DNA of 64,000 nucleotides from Marinomonas gallaica (GCF_001639745.1 NZ_LTAX01000004.1:156164-220163), one strand, 5' to 3'; counted from the stretch's first letter, positions 26,575 through 36,775 are shown. Program-made: numbers and translations. Notes: a model not told the origin generated them from the letters alone.

Positions 26575-28101
26575 TTACTTAACTTTGGTCTCTGGGCGGC
26601 CTTCTTGCTGCCAATGAGTATGGAATTTCTCACCAGGGGCGGCGTCAATGCGCTCGTAAGTGTGAGCACCAAAGTAGTCGCGTTGTGCTTGCAGTAAGTT
26701 GGCTGGTAGCACTTCTGAGCGGTAACCATCAAAGTACGCTAACGCAGAGTAGAACGAAGGCGTCGGAATGCCGGATTGAGCAGCCAGTACAACGGCATCA
26801 CGTAATCCTTTTTGCTTTTCTGCCATCGCATCTGCGAAATAGTCATCTAGCAATAAGTTTTCTAGGTCGTGGTTCTTATCAAACGCGTCGGCAATCTTTT
26901 GTAGGAAAGATGCACGGATGATACAGCCGCCACGCCAGATCTTGGCGATACCGGTGAAGTTGAGTGTCCATTCGTATTCTGTTTGTGCTGCACGCATGAT
27001 TTGGAAACCCTGCGCATAAGCACAGATTTTCGCGCAGTACAGAGCATTTTCAATCGCATCTTCAACAGCTTCAGCGTCAATCTCAGACGTTTCGACATCG
27101 GCAATTAAGAAGCCCGCTGCTTTTTCACGTTCAGCAGTTAGTGTGCTTAACGCTCGCGCATACACTGATTCGCTAATAATGCCGGCAGGAACGCCCATTT
27201 GCGTAGCGCTAATCGATGTCCAGCGACCTGTACCTTTTTGACCGGCACTGTCTAGGATCATATCGACAAGCGGTGCGCCTGTTTTGTCATCATACTGTTG
27301 CAAAATATCGGCAGAAATTTCGACAAGGTAGCTATTAAGAATGCCTTGGTTCCATTTCTCAAACAGTTTACCGATTTCAGCAGGCTCATAGCCTAAAAGT
27401 GAGCGTAGCAAATGGTACGCTTCACAAATAAGCTGCATATCGGCATATTCGATACCGTTGTGAACCATTTTTACGAAGTGGCCAGCACCATTTGGGCCGA
27501 GATAAGCGGTACATGGCTCGCCTTCTTTGACTGGCTGACCTGGTGTGCGTGATTCAATTGGCTTACCGTTCTCGTCAACTTTAGCTGCAACGGCTTCCCA
27601 CATTGGTTGTAGGTATTTCCATGAGTCCGCATCGCCACCTGGCATTAGAGAAGGGCCAAATCGAGCGCCTACTTCCCCACCGGATACCGCTGTGCCAAAG
27701 AATTTGAATTGGTCTTTATAGTCGCTTTCTCGACGAATGGTGTCAGTCCATTGGCTGTTGCCACAATCGACAACGATGTCTTCAGGGTTAAGACCTGCTT
27801 CAATTAAACTTTGACAAACGGCGTCAACAGGATCACCTGCAGGGACTAAAACCACGATCACGCGTGGGCTGACTAGCATGTCGAGCATTTGCTTAATGTT
27901 GTCACAACCAATGATTCTCGCTTCATCGACGGAGCTCGGACGTTCTTTAGCTTCAGTGTCTAAAACGTCTTTCACTTTATCTGTGTCGAGATCAAAACCC
28001 GCAACGCGATAACCGTGGTCGGCCAGATTTAGGGCTAAGTTTTTGCCCATGACTCCTAGGCCAACGAATCCGATGTTGCAGCTCTGATTCACGTTTTGCA
28101 T
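26575..28101 (-). CDS. gnd: 6-phosphogluconate dehydrogenase (decarboxylating)
   Basis: A 508-residue pentose-phosphate enzyme converting 6-phosphogluconate and NADP+ to ribulose-5-phosphate. The Rossmann motif GLGVMGKNLALNLADHG, the substrate loop SGGEVGARFGPSLMPGG and the catalytic HFVKMVHNGIEYADMQ are intact. It is about 30-40 residues longer than E. coli Gnd because of an insertion around VDENGKPIESRTPGQPVKEG. ATG 28101 gives the family start; 18 more upstream codons are open but unrelated. zwf and pgl are not nearby. Confidence 0.95.
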   Translation of the reverse strand: MQNVNQSCNIGFVGLGVMGKNLALNLADHGYRVAGFDLDTDKVKDVLDTEAKERPSSVDEARIIGCDNIKQMLDMLVSPRVIVVLVPAGDPVDAVCQSLIEAGLNPEDIVVDCGNSQWTDTIRRESDYKDQFKFFGTAVSGGEVGARFGPSLMPGGDADSWKYLQPMWEAVAAKVDENGKPIESRTPGQPVKEGEPCTAYLGPNGAGHFVKMVHNGIEYADMQLICEAYHLLRSLLGYEPAEIGKLFEKWNQGILNSYLVEISADILQQYDDKTGAPLVDMILDSAGQKGTGRWTSISATQMGVPAGIISESVYARALSTLTAEREKAAGFLIADVETSEIDAEAVEDAIENALYCAKICAYAQGFQIMRAAQTEYEWTLNFTGIAKIWRGGCIIRASFLQKIADAFDKNHDLENLLLDDYFADAMAEKQKGLRDAVVLAAQSGIPTPSFYSALAYFDGYRSEVLPANLLQAQRDYFGAHTYERIDAAPGEKFHTHWQQEGRPETKVK

Positions 28102-28596
28102 AGCTTTAGGTCTACCTTTGTTTCGAACGGGGAAGGTTAGAAAGAATCCTACCATGAACTGGGGCTATCAAGCCGATTTACGGGCAGGTTAAAAGTTGAA
28201 TTATTGTGGAAGTTAATAATTCTGGCGGGCATTTTAGTCGAGAATACGTGCAATTTCGAGCAATAATGACGAAATAGTGGTTAGTACAAAAAAGCGGCAA
28301 GAGCTACTGGGTTATAGTTTCCGGCTATAGTGTCTCGTAATAAAAGAACATTAGTGTATTTTTATTTCATAAATATAGGATTGTTACAGTTTAAAAAATA
28401 CTCGAAATTCAGATTTTTCTTGATTTAAACCTTATTAATCAGTGCCTTGGTAAGGTTGGAGTGCTCGTCAGTGTGAAATAAAATAACACTTTGTTATATC
28501 AATATTTTTTTTTAGATTCATTTGTTACTATAGATTTACCCCAAATAATAATTTTAAAACATAATGTAACCGTTTTGTTCAGAGGACTATAGCAAC
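28102..28596. other. gnd-pckA divergent regulatory region
   Basis: A 495-bp AT-rich region with no ORF worth calling. It carries promoters for both genes. Poly-T and poly-A tracts cluster at about 28500-28560 before pckA. I see no convincing operator or RNA element. Confidence 0.5.
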
Positions 28597-30150
28597 ATGA
28601 ACAACAGAACTGACGACCAAATAATTCTGCGTAATTTGAATACCGCACAGCTTGTTGAAAATGCGCTTGCGGATGGTGAAGGTGTTCTGGCAGATACCGG
28701 TGCTCTAGTAGTAGAGACCGGTGCGCGTACCGGTCGTTCTCCGATGGATCGTTTCATCGTAGAGGAAGACACGACTAAAGGCACTATTCACTGGGGGCCG
28801 GTTAACCGCCCATTTCCTGAAGATAAATTTGCGCCATTGTGGAACCGCGTTGAGGCGTATTTAGACGCTAAAAAATCATACCTATCTGATGTTCATGTTG
28901 GAGCGGGGGATGATTATTACATCCCTGTTCAAATGCGCACTGAAACCGCTTGGCAGCATCTATTTGGTCGTAACCTGTTTATTAATCCTGAATCTTACAA
29001 TCCATCCAATAAGGGTGAATGGCAAGTTTTGAACGTGCCAACGTTCGAGTGTCAGCCAGAGCGCGATGGCACGAATTCCGATGGTTGTGTCATTCTTAAC
29101 TTCAAAGAGCGTAAAGTTCTAATTGCTGGTATGCGTTACGCCGGTGAAATGAAGAAAGCGATGTTCTCTGTACAGAATTATCTGTTGCCAGCACACGACG
29201 TACTGCCAATGCATTGTGCGGCGAACGTTGGCTCTGATGGTGATGTCACATTGTTCTTCGGTTTGTCTGGTACAGGTAAAACGACATTGTCTGCTGATGA
29301 ATCACGTTTCCTTATTGGTGATGATGAGCATGGCTGGGGCGAAGGTACGGTTTTCAATATTGAAGGCGGTTGTTACGCGAAAACAATCGATCTTTCTGAG
29401 AAGAACGAACCCGTTATCTGGAAAGCGATTAAGTTTGGAACGATTCTAGAAAACGTTGTGATGAATGAGTCTCGTGAGGCAGATTATACGGATACCTCAC
29501 TTACTCAAAATGGCCGTGCTGGTTACCCGCTGACAAGTGTTGATAAACGCTCTGAGCATAATCGTGCAGGCGAGCCGAATTCTGTGATCTTCCTAACGTG
29601 TGATTTAACGGGTGTACTACCTCCAGTGTCAGTATTGAGCAAGCAAGCGGCGGCGTACCACTTTTTAAGTGGTTATACAGCGTTAGTAGGTTCAACAGAA
29701 ATGGGCGCGGGCAGTGGTATCAAGTCAACGTTCTCAACGTGTTTTGGTGCGCCATTCTTCCCTCGTTCCGCAGATGTTTACGCGGACCTTTTGATGAAGC
29801 GTATTGAGCAATTCGGCAGTAAAGTTTACTTGGTAAATACTGGTTGGACTGGCGGTGCACACGGTAAAGGCGGTAAGCGTTTCAGTATTCCTACGACTCG
29901 TGCTGTGATTGCAGCTATCCAGTCAGGTGCTTTAGCCGATGTGGAAACAGTGCATCTGGATCAGTTGAACGTCGACATTCCAACCCATGTTGAAGGTGTT
30001 GATTCTGTATTGCTGAACCCTCGTGATACTTGGGAAGATAAAGCCGCTTATGATGAGCATGCCAAAGGCCTTATCTCTCAGTTTATAGAAAACTTTAAGA
30101 AGTTTGAAACGGTATCAGAAGAGATCATTAACGCAGGTCCAAAACTGTAA
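28597..30150 (+). CDS. pckA: Phosphoenolpyruvate carboxykinase (ATP)
   Basis: A 517-residue gluconeogenic enzyme that turns oxaloacetate and ATP into PEP. The P-loop [13 protein letters not shown] starts at residue 222. Other key blocks are [15 protein letters not shown] near the N-terminus, [12 protein letters not shown] with the Mn2+-site lysine, and [18 protein letters not shown] near the C-terminus. It suggests growth on organic acids or amino acids, common in marine heterotrophs. CAGAGGA precedes the ATG. Confidence 0.96.
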   Translation: MNNRTDDQIILRNLNTAQLVENALADGEGVLADTGALVVETGARTGRSPMDRFIVEEDTTKGTIHWGPVNRPFPEDKFAPLWNRVEAYLDAKKSYLSDVHVGAGDDYYIPVQMRTETAWQHLFGRNLFINPESYNPSNKGEWQVLNVPTFECQPERDGTNSDGCVILNFKERKVLIAGMRYAGEMKKAMFSVQNYLLPAHDVLPMHCAANVGSDGDVTLFFGLSGTGKTTLSADESRFLIGDDEHGWGEGTVFNIEGGCYAKTIDLSEKNEPVIWKAIKFGTILENVVMNESREADYTDTSLTQNGRAGYPLTSVDKRSEHNRAGEPNSVIFLTCDLTGVLPPVSVLSKQAAAYHFLSGYTALVGSTEMGAGSGIKSTFSTCFGAPFFPRSADVYADLLMKRIEQFGSKVYLVNTGWTGGAHGKGGKRFSIPTTRAVIAAIQSGALADVETVHLDQLNVDIPTHVEGVDSVLLNPRDTWEDKAAYDEHAKGLISQFIENFKKFETVSEEIINAGPKL

Positions 30151-30175
30151 AATCTCATCTTACTTTAGCTTTACG

Positions 30176-30206
30176 AAAAGGCCGCGCAATTTGCGCGGCT
30201 TTTTTA
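30176..30206 (+). terminator. Intrinsic terminator of pckA
   Basis: GCCGCGCAA/TTGCGCGGC stem flanked by AAAAG and followed by TTTTTT. Confidence 0.9.
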
Positions 30207-30262
30207 CAATCCTACTGCTCTTCCTGCTAGAGACTTGTGACCGGTTCATGTAATCTTTGTGC

Positions 30263-31033
30263 ATGTTGATCGATACACATTGCCACCTTGATTTTTCTGT
30301 TTTTAAGGATTTGTCTGCGCTGTTAGTGGCCAGTCGATCCGTCGGCGTCGCTCATTTTATAGTACCGAGCACTACGGCTGAGTCATGGCCTGGTGTTGTA
30401 GCGTTACATAAACAGCATTCTGAAATTAGCGTGGCATTGGGTTTACACCCTTATTTTTTAGACAGTTTTAAACATCATCATTTAGAGCAGCTTGAAGCGG
30501 CTTTATTGACCAATGATGTGGTGGCTGTGGGTGAAATTGGTTTAGATAAATGGCCTAGAATGCCGGATTATGAGTTACAGCAAGAAGTGTTGTTAGCTCA
30601 GCTTAAGATAGCCCAGAAGCATCATCTCCCTGTTATTTTGCATGCTCGAAAAAGCGAAGATGATCTATTAAAAGTGATACGCCAGGCTCGATTTAGTCGA
30701 GGAGGCATTGTACATGCTTTTAACGGTAGCTTAGAGCAAGCCAAGCGATTTAAAAAGCTGGGTTTTGTACTGGGGATTGGTGGGACAGTAACCTATCCAA
30801 GAGCTAAGAAAGCTCAGAGGGTTCTGCAAGCGTTAGCAGATGAAGATTTCGTGTTGGAGACCGACTCTCCAGATATGCCTGTTAGTGGCTATCAAGGGCA
30901 AGTGAATACACCGCTGCGGGTCGTGGATATCGCGCGAGTCGTTGCTGATCTGCGTCAGCAAAGTGTGGCTGATGTTGCTCGCTATACCAGTGCAAACCTA
31001 CAACGAGTTTTGCCAAATTGGCATAAGGTATAA
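30263..31033 (+). CDS. TatD-family metal-dependent hydrolase (YjjV-like)
   Basis: A 256-residue TIM-barrel hydrolase. It starts MLIDTHCHLDF with the HxH metal pair, continues with ALGLHPYFL, AVGEIGLD (Glu ligand), VILHARKSEDD, GIVHAFNGSL and LETDSPDM with the final Asp ligand. The family cuts DNA or D-Tyr-tRNA-like substrates; the YjjV branch is poorly characterised. ATG 30263 is chosen over TTG 30257 because it starts right at the metal motif. Confidence 0.88.
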   Translation: MLIDTHCHLDFSVFKDLSALLVASRSVGVAHFIVPSTTAESWPGVVALHKQHSEISVALGLHPYFLDSFKHHHLEQLEAALLTNDVVAVGEIGLDKWPRMPDYELQQEVLLAQLKIAQKHHLPVILHARKSEDDLLKVIRQARFSRGGIVHAFNGSLEQAKRFKKLGFVLGIGGTVTYPRAKKAQRVLQALADEDFVLETDSPDMPVSGYQGQVNTPLRVVDIARVVADLRQQSVADVARYTSANLQRVLPNWHKV

Positions 31034-31067
31034 CAAATTGACAACTCCAGAGAATATTAATGCGCCC

Positions 31068-31928
31068 ATGCGTGTGGTGTTGCTTGGTAGCGATACAGAG
31101 CTAGGCCGAGCGATTCGTGAATACTATGATAATGATTTCGACTTTGACTGGTTAGAGGTACCTTGTCATGAGGTGATCAGTCGATTGTCTTCTTCTAGTG
31201 TATTGGATGACAAGTTCTGTGACGCCATCATTGACGCCTATTCATTACGCAGTGCATCACAGAACGATTACGATGAATATTTAGAGCGGCTGGATGTGTT
31301 GCTTGGTAATGAGTCTTGCCCTTTGTTTTACATGTTAAGTGGCGTTCAGGTGTTCTTGGGAGAGAAAGAGGCATCTTATTTAGAAACGGATGAGCCTGAT
31401 GCGCGCAGTCGTTTTGCAAAGAGATTGATGGCCGCTGAGCAAAAAGTGTTAACGTCAGAGCGTCATATCATTATACGGACGGGGTGGCTCTTTAGCGGCG
31501 CTCAAGATGACTTTATTGCAAATACGATCAATTTAGTACGCTCCGGTGCCCCTATCGAGTTCCATGACACTGCGATTGGTTGTCCAACACCTGTGTCGGA
31601 TGTCGCGCGAGTGCTGCTGTCAGTCGTCAAGCAGCGTCATTATGGAGCTCTGAATACAGGTGTGTATCACTATTGCTGTTCTGAAGAAATCAGCTGGATG
31701 GGCTTAGTTGAAGCAGTTCTGACAACCGCGAGCCAGTTTGATGATACCGCCCATTCAGCACTTGAAAATATGGGGGACACGGCAAGTGCTTTAGAGATGG
31801 CGACGGATATTAAGCGTCAATCATTGTCGTGTCGTAAAATTTTTGGTCATTACGGTATAAAGCAGCGCTCTTGGCGTCCAGTGCTAAGAGCATTAATCAA
31901 AGAACTTCACCGTTTTCCATCGGCTTGA
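31068..31928 (+). CDS. RmlD-like NAD(P)-dependent sugar-nucleotide reductase family protein
   Basis: A 286-residue extended short-chain dehydrogenase. The N-terminal MRVVLLGSDTELGRAI is a loose nucleotide-binding motif, RTGWLFSG and PTPVSDVARVLLSV are RmlD-like. The catalytic Tyr-x3-Lys is not obvious (YLETDEPDARSRFAKR occupies its place), so activity is uncertain. It is not in a rhamnose cluster. The frame is open into the preceding gene; TTG 31038 with AAGGT upstream is an alternative start to ATG 31068. Confidence 0.7.
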   Translation: MRVVLLGSDTELGRAIREYYDNDFDFDWLEVPCHEVISRLSSSSVLDDKFCDAIIDAYSLRSASQNDYDEYLERLDVLLGNESCPLFYMLSGVQVFLGEKEASYLETDEPDARSRFAKRLMAAEQKVLTSERHIIIRTGWLFSGAQDDFIANTINLVRSGAPIEFHDTAIGCPTPVSDVARVLLSVVKQRHYGALNTGVYHYCCSEEISWMGLVEAVLTTASQFDDTAHSALENMGDTASALEMATDIKRQSLSCRKIFGHYGIKQRSWRPVLRALIKELHRFPSA

Positions 31929-31963
31929 TGGAGTAGGTTTAGAAAGATCGGGGCGCGTATATA

Positions 31964-32368
31964 GTGAACTTCAAGGCAATTTTGTTAGTGTACGTTCTGC
32001 AGTTGTTGGTGGGCGCAATATGGTATTCAGCTGCACCAGCAAATATTACGCAGCAGATCGAGGGCAGTGCGCTGGGAGGCATATCTACAGAAACCGTGAT
32101 CGGTTTTTGTGTTGTACTGTTCTTTTATACTTGTTTTAGCGCGTGGTTATTGGCTAAAACAAATCTACGTTCCAGCTTTGAGAGATTGGTTTTAACGATC
32201 AGTAGCTGGTTATTTATCGTGTTACCTAACGTCTTTTTTGTCGGGATGTTTGTCGACTTCACTCATATGAGTGTGGGTTATCTGATGTCATTTGGTTTTA
32301 TTAGTTGCTTGATCGCAGCCTTTATTTTGCCGTTTTGGCGTTCAAACCGTTCTATTTTTAAAGGCTAA
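31964..32368 (+). CDS. DUF1761-like small membrane protein
   Basis: A 134-residue protein with four predicted membrane segments. The N-terminal pattern LLVGAIWYS and the overall layout resemble DUF1761. Function unknown. The start is GTG 31964, 35 bp after the RmlD-like gene. Confidence 0.6.
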   Translation: MNFKAILLVYVLQLLVGAIWYSAAPANITQQIEGSALGGISTETVIGFCVVLFFYTCFSAWLLAKTNLRSSFERLVLTISSWLFIVLPNVFFVGMFVDFTHMSVGYLMSFGFISCLIAAFILPFWRSNRSIFKG

Positions 32369-32397
32369 AAGAAAAGAGATAGAGTGAGAAAAGTAGC

Positions 32398-33246
32398 CTA
32401 ATATAGGCTACTTTCAGGCCAAATTGACCAAAGTGACAGGCCAGCAATAGCGACGCTGATCACAGTTTGCGGAATAATAGATAGGACAGTCGACCATACT
32501 GAGCCGTCTTCTTTTATTAGTAAGTTACTGAGTATGTTGGTTAATAAAGCAAAATAGGCAATCAACATCGTCCACAGTGGCAAGTCAGCTAAGATATGAG
32601 CTTGAGCTAATAAGCCTGACAAAATGAACGAGCCAAGCAGTAATCCCGGTAAGCTAGACTGCTTAACGATAAACTTCTGAATCAGTACAAAGCCCACTAC
32701 ACTGGCCGCAAAGCCTCCTAACAGCTGACCAATCAATAGGCTGCCACCAATCGAAACAACTGGTGCCGTTGTGCCTGCAATGATAGCAAGAGACGTCATG
32801 GCGGCATGAGAATTTTTTACATCAGACGTGTGCTTTTGCAGTCCGAATACAAACAGCACAAGCAGCGCGCTGATAGCGGCCCAAGCGAAGCTTAATAGCT
32901 GACCTTGATGCTTTAATACGGGGTTTAACAAACAGTAAAAACTGACAAACAAGGCAACAAAAGTGATGCTGTTTCGGGCTTTGAAGCCGATCTTCGCTTG
33001 GCGAAAGTAGCTAATCAATAAGCCTAATAATACGCTGATTGTCAGGAAGTCCAATGCTTTACTCGGTGGGAGATTTAAACCTGAATGAATCAGGCTTAAT
33101 GCAACGAGAAAGCCAGCAGCTAAGCCTAAAAGGCTAAGGTGTCTACTGAATTTGCCAAGTAACGTAATGACTGCGGCCACCAGAAATGGGTATACCGCAG
33201 TATTGAGCAGCATGAGTAGGTTTGAGTTACTCGCTTCCTCGTACAT
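32398..33246 (-). CDS. Polytopic membrane protein of unknown function
   Basis: A 282-residue, very hydrophobic protein with about eight or nine membrane segments and short loops, no motif I recognise. A central loop has LQKHTSDVKNSHAAM followed by Gly-rich SIGGSLLIGQLLGG. It begins 12 bp after yceI on the same strand, so they are likely co-transcribed. In E. coli the neighbour of yceI is a cytochrome b561 (YceJ); this protein lacks the paired heme-ligand pattern and is not that. Confidence 0.6.
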   Translation of the reverse strand: MYEEASNSNLLMLLNTAVYPFLVAAVITLLGKFSRHLSLLGLAAGFLVALSLIHSGLNLPPSKALDFLTISVLLGLLISYFRQAKIGFKARNSITFVALFVSFYCLLNPVLKHQGQLLSFAWAAISALLVLFVFGLQKHTSDVKNSHAAMTSLAIIAGTTAPVVSIGGSLLIGQLLGGFAASVVGFVLIQKFIVKQSSLPGLLLGSFILSGLLAQAHILADLPLWTMLIAYFALLTNILSNLLIKEDGSVWSTVLSIIPQTVISVAIAGLSLWSIWPESSLY

Positions 33247-33258
33247 AGTAACTCCTAA

Positions 33259-33801
33259 TTACTGACGAATGCCTTCGATGAAGATGTCTAATTCTGTTTC
33301 ATCTGTTACACCTGGGATGAAATACGATACGCCAAATTCACTGCGTTTTAGGGTTGTGCTTGCTTCGAAGCCTGCACGGTAGCCACCCCATGGGTCATCA
33401 CCTTCGCCAATTTTTTCAACTTCAAATGTTACTGGTTTAGTGACACCGTGAAGTGTTAGATCGCCTTTAAGTTCTTCACCATCAAATGACGTACTTTTAA
33501 AGGTGATGGTTGGGAACTGCTTAACGTCCAAAAAGTCAGGGCTACGTAGGTGTTTGTCACGTGCTGCATGGTTTGTATCAACACTGGCTGCTTGAATGGT
33601 GAATTCTGAGCTGCCTGATTTGCCGTTATCCGCTAGTGTGAATGTACCTTCGAACTCATTAAAACGGCCAACGGTGGTGCTCACACCTAAATGGCCAACT
33701 TCAAATGTTACGAAAGAATGGGCTGGGTCGACTTGATAGTCTGCCGCCAATGCACTAGTTGAAACAAGTACGGCTGCTGACGTAAGTAGTAAAGCTTTCA
33801 T
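33259..33801 (-). CDS. yceI: YceI-family periplasmic lipocalin-like protein
   Basis: A 180-residue exported protein. The signal peptide ends ALAADYQVDPAHSF, and the beta-barrel blocks FEVGHLGVSTTVGRF, SPDFLDVKQFPTITFKS and LTLHGVTKPVTFEVE are typical. Members bind polyisoprenoids such as ubiquinone precursors. ATG 33801 follows TGGAGG at good spacing. It diverges from a LysR regulator gene that may control it. Confidence 0.9.
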   Translation of the reverse strand: MKALLLTSAAVLVSTSALAADYQVDPAHSFVTFEVGHLGVSTTVGRFNEFEGTFTLADNGKSGSSEFTIQAASVDTNHAARDKHLRSPDFLDVKQFPTITFKSTSFDGEELKGDLTLHGVTKPVTFEVEKIGEGDDPWGGYRAGFEASTTLKRSEFGVSYFIPGVTDETELDIFIEGIRQ

Positions 33802-33947
33802 TGATGCCTCCAAAAAAAGGGTCTGCGATTAATAATGGCTCTTAGTATAATCATGTTCTAGGAATACATAATTACATGTAAAAACAATTCACTGTTTCAT
33901 AAAACGGAATAATTCATCTGGAATTTTTTGTCATAGGAGGAAGTTAA

Positions 33948-34838
33948 ATGGATAAGCTACAAGCGATGAAAGTCTATTGCCGCGTGTATGAGGCGGAAAG
34001 TTTTAAACTGGCGAGTGAGTCACTAGACATTTCACGCCCAATGGTGACTCGCTACATTAATGCTCTTGAAGAAGATTTGGGGGCAAAACTACTGCATCGT
34101 AATACTCGAAACATCAGTGTTACTCATGCTGGTAAGCTCTATTATCAGCACTGCGTCACCATATTAGAAGCGATCGAAGAGGCAGAAGGGGAGTTGGGGG
34201 ATTTATCCCATAAGCCAAAAGGGCACCTTAGAATCAGTGTTCCGATGGATTTTGGGTTAACGCATATGGTGCCGATACTCAGTGAATTTTCGGCTTTGTA
34301 TCCAGAGATAACGCTCGAGGTAGACTTCAATGATAAGCGTGTTGATCTAACGGAGTCGGGGATTGATTTAGCTGTGCGAGGAGGAGACTTAGGAGGAGAT
34401 CATTTCATTGCACGTCCTTTGTGTACGTTACGTGGTTATGTGTGTGCATCGCCAGAGTATATTGAGCGGAATGGCGCGCCAGAGCATCCAGCGGATTTAA
34501 AGACGCATAATTGTTTACAGTACACAAATGCGCCAAATTCAGGGCGCTGGTATTTTAAGAACCATCATGAAGAGTTTGATTTGCCTATCAGGGGGTCGAT
34601 AATGGCAAATAATGGTGGTGCATTAACGCGTTTAGCTGTGGCCGGTACCGGGATAATTATTCAACCGGGCTTCTTAGTGGATAAATACATTGAAAGTGGG
34701 CAGCTTGTCCCGTTGTTAACGCAGTACGAAACCTACTCGGGGCAGTTTTATGCGGTCTTTGCGGGGCGTAAACTGTTGCCCAAAAAAGTGCGTTTGTTGA
34801 TTGATTTTCTAGTCGAAAAACTGCAACCCCCTACGTAA
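33948..34838 (+). CDS. LysR-family transcriptional regulator (CrgA-like)
   Basis: A 296-residue LysR protein. The helix-turn-helix is in residues 17-40 (SFKLASESLDISRPMVTRYINALE), and RNTRNISVTHAGKLYY is the usual linker. The effector domain starts PKGHLRISVPMDFGL. The effector is unknown. It is divergent from yceI with 146 bp between, the usual layout for a LysR and its target. Confidence 0.85.
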   Translation: MDKLQAMKVYCRVYEAESFKLASESLDISRPMVTRYINALEEDLGAKLLHRNTRNISVTHAGKLYYQHCVTILEAIEEAEGELGDLSHKPKGHLRISVPMDFGLTHMVPILSEFSALYPEITLEVDFNDKRVDLTESGIDLAVRGGDLGGDHFIARPLCTLRGYVCASPEYIERNGAPEHPADLKTHNCLQYTNAPNSGRWYFKNHHEEFDLPIRGSIMANNGGALTRLAVAGTGIIIQPGFLVDKYIESGQLVPLLTQYETYSGQFYAVFAGRKLLPKKVRLLIDFLVEKLQPPT

Positions 34839-34848
34839 GGGATTGCAG
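34816..34848 (-). terminator. Intrinsic terminator of fabY, inside the 3' end of the LysR gene
   Basis: Read on the minus strand, CTGCAA-TCCC pairs with GGGG-TTGCAG and is followed by TTTTT. It lies 11 bp after the fabY stop and overlaps the LysR gene's last codons. Confidence 0.7.
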
Positions 34849-34858
34849 TAAAATCACG

Positions 34859-36775
34859 CTAAACGAGGTCGTCAAACTCGTTTGGAATGTTTAAATCTAC
34901 AGGCATATGGTAGCCCGGTAGATTGATTTCTTTATCAGTGATATCCAGTTCTTCGCCGCCTAAAACATTGAAACCAAAGCGATAAATAGGCTCAACTTCA
35001 CCACGGATCATGGCGTCATTATAAGCATTGGCGGCCTCTTTGATATCAGCATTTTTCTCTAGGTAAGCAGCAATTTGCTCGCTAGAGTAGCGCTTCGACA
35101 GCATTTCCATCACTTTATGGGGGGCAAGTAAGACGGCTGTGGCGTTATTTCCGCCGAATCCCTTAGAGTTCAATAGCGCAGCATCAAAGTGCTCTTTCCC
35201 ATACTCTTCATGTTTCAACTGGAATTTTAAGCCGCCAGTATAAACATCGTCAGCGACGGCATTTGATGTCATGATGCCAGGTAAAATACCGTGCTGCCAT
35301 ACACCTAACGAAAGGTGAAGTTGGTCGCCGCCAGCTGTGCCTTGAGAATGGCCTAAATAGGCTTTCATTGCGGTTACAGGCATGGCTGTTGCACCAAAAC
35401 TTGTGGCGGCTTTGCTTAGAACATGTGATTCAGTCACTCGGTTTTGAGGTGTGCTGGTACCATGCGCTTGAATGAAAGTACGATCCGTAAGACCTTCCGA
35501 GCCAATGATGTTTTTTAGATACGCCATGGCTTTGCTCATGGTGAGATAATTACCGACTCCCGGCGCAGAAATGGATTTTTTATAGCCGTCGGCATAGGCG
35601 TATACCGCAGGAATCGCACCATGTATGGTTGCGCCAATTTCTAGAGCGAGCTCGTCATCCATCAGCAGTGTCCATTGGCTGGATTCGCCGATGGTAAAGC
35701 CACAGTTTTGAGCGAATGGACGGCAACTGCGTGTATGGTCTGGTTCTTTCTGGTTTTCTAGTTGGTCCAAAGCAAGTAGAGCGGTGTCTTCTGCTAAGGC
35801 GCCCATGGTACGGAAACCTTCGATGATTTCTGGAGTGATTGGCGCATCACTGCCGCCCACCATAGCAATACGTACTTTCCCGACTTTGATTTGCTCAATG
35901 GCACGTTCTAAGTTGAAGAAGTACGTTGCACAGGCACCGATCGATGTGCCGACATTACCAACGGAGCCTAAAATATAGGCATTAACAAAGTCCGCCGGCA
36001 TTTGTGCGTAACCTAATGGCAAGTGCTTGGACGTAGTACGCTTACCCATAAGCGCGGATTTCAGCATACCACCAAAGCCTAAGTCATCCATTTGGCCGAT
36101 CGAGTTTGCGGCATAAACAGCAATTTGATCCGGTGCGACTAAGTTGCGAACTTTATCCCAGTCTAAACCGCTGCTCAAAATAGCATCGGAAGCGCCGTAA
36201 ACCGTCATCTGTAAACCACGAGGGTGATTTCGGCTCTGGTAAAGCTTGGACGGATCAAACCCTGTGGGTAATTGCCCAGCCGCTTTTACTGATAGAGACT
36301 TAGAATCCTTGATAAAGGTTTCTAAGGTGCCGTCAACCGTGATTTCACTGTGTGTTTTAGAAAGCTCTTTAACTTGCCAGTTCGCCGGTATGTTGTCGGG
36401 TAGGGAGCGAGTTTTGACACTAAAACTAAGCTTTTCTCCTTCAACAACGGCTGAGAGGGCAGAGCTTTTATGAACAGTGACGTTGTCTACGTCGAATAGG
36501 CTGGGGTGAATGCGACGAATAAGCGTGCGCGCCAGAATTTCTTCACCAAATGTGTCGATGAGAGTTTCTGCATCAAGGGCTTCACCATCATGCGTTAGCC
36601 AAGCCCCATTTTGATATTCAGCAATGTTAGTGATGGTTGCGAGGTCTAGTAAAACCTCCTGCTGAATGGTTTGGGGGAGTAGATCAAAAATGATTCGGCA
36701 ATACGCCTGATGGAAGGATGTACGTCCAGCCGAATTGATTCCGCCAAAGCCAACAATAACAGGTAAACGGGCCAA
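34859..36775 (-). CDS. fabY: Beta-ketoacyl synthase FabY-type
   Basis: A 638-residue ketosynthase, much longer than FabB/FabF (about 410) and close to Pseudomonas FabY, which starts fatty-acid synthesis by condensing acetyl-CoA with malonyl-ACP. The active Cys is in TSIGACATYFFNLERA, followed by VGGSDAPITPEI; the two His are in IQAHGTSTPQNRVTE and KAYLGHSQGTAGG; GFGGNNATAVLL is the C-terminal block. The start is an unusual TTG at 36775 with GAGGA upstream; no in-frame ATG exists nearby. Name by length and motifs; confirmation needs alignment. Confidence 0.75.
   Translation of the reverse strand: MARLPVIVGFGGINSAGRTSFHQAYCRIIFDLLPQTIQQEVLLDLATITNIAEYQNGAWLTHDGEALDAETLIDTFGEEILARTLIRRIHPSLFDVDNVTVHKSSALSAVVEGEKLSFSVKTRSLPDNIPANWQVKELSKTHSEITVDGTLETFIKDSKSLSVKAAGQLPTGFDPSKLYQSRNHPRGLQMTVYGASDAILSSGLDWDKVRNLVAPDQIAVYAANSIGQMDDLGFGGMLKSALMGKRTTSKHLPLGYAQMPADFVNAYILGSVGNVGTSIGACATYFFNLERAIEQIKVGKVRIAMVGGSDAPITPEIIEGFRTMGALAEDTALLALDQLENQKEPDHTRSCRPFAQNCGFTIGESSQWTLLMDDELALEIGATIHGAIPAVYAYADGYKKSISAPGVGNYLTMSKAMAYLKNIIGSEGLTDRTFIQAHGTSTPQNRVTESHVLSKAATSFGATAMPVTAMKAYLGHSQGTAGGDQLHLSLGVWQHGILPGIMTSNAVADDVYTGGLKFQLKHEEYGKEHFDAALLNSKGFGGNNATAVLLAPHKVMEMLSKRYSSEQIAAYLEKNADIKEAANAYNDAMIRGEVEPIYRFGFNVLGGEELDITDKEINLPGYHMPVDLNIPNEFDDLV

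Noticed and set aside
28102..28155. N-terminal extension of gnd
   Set aside because: The Rossmann motif begins right after ATG 28101, as in the family; the extra 18 codons are not conserved-looking.
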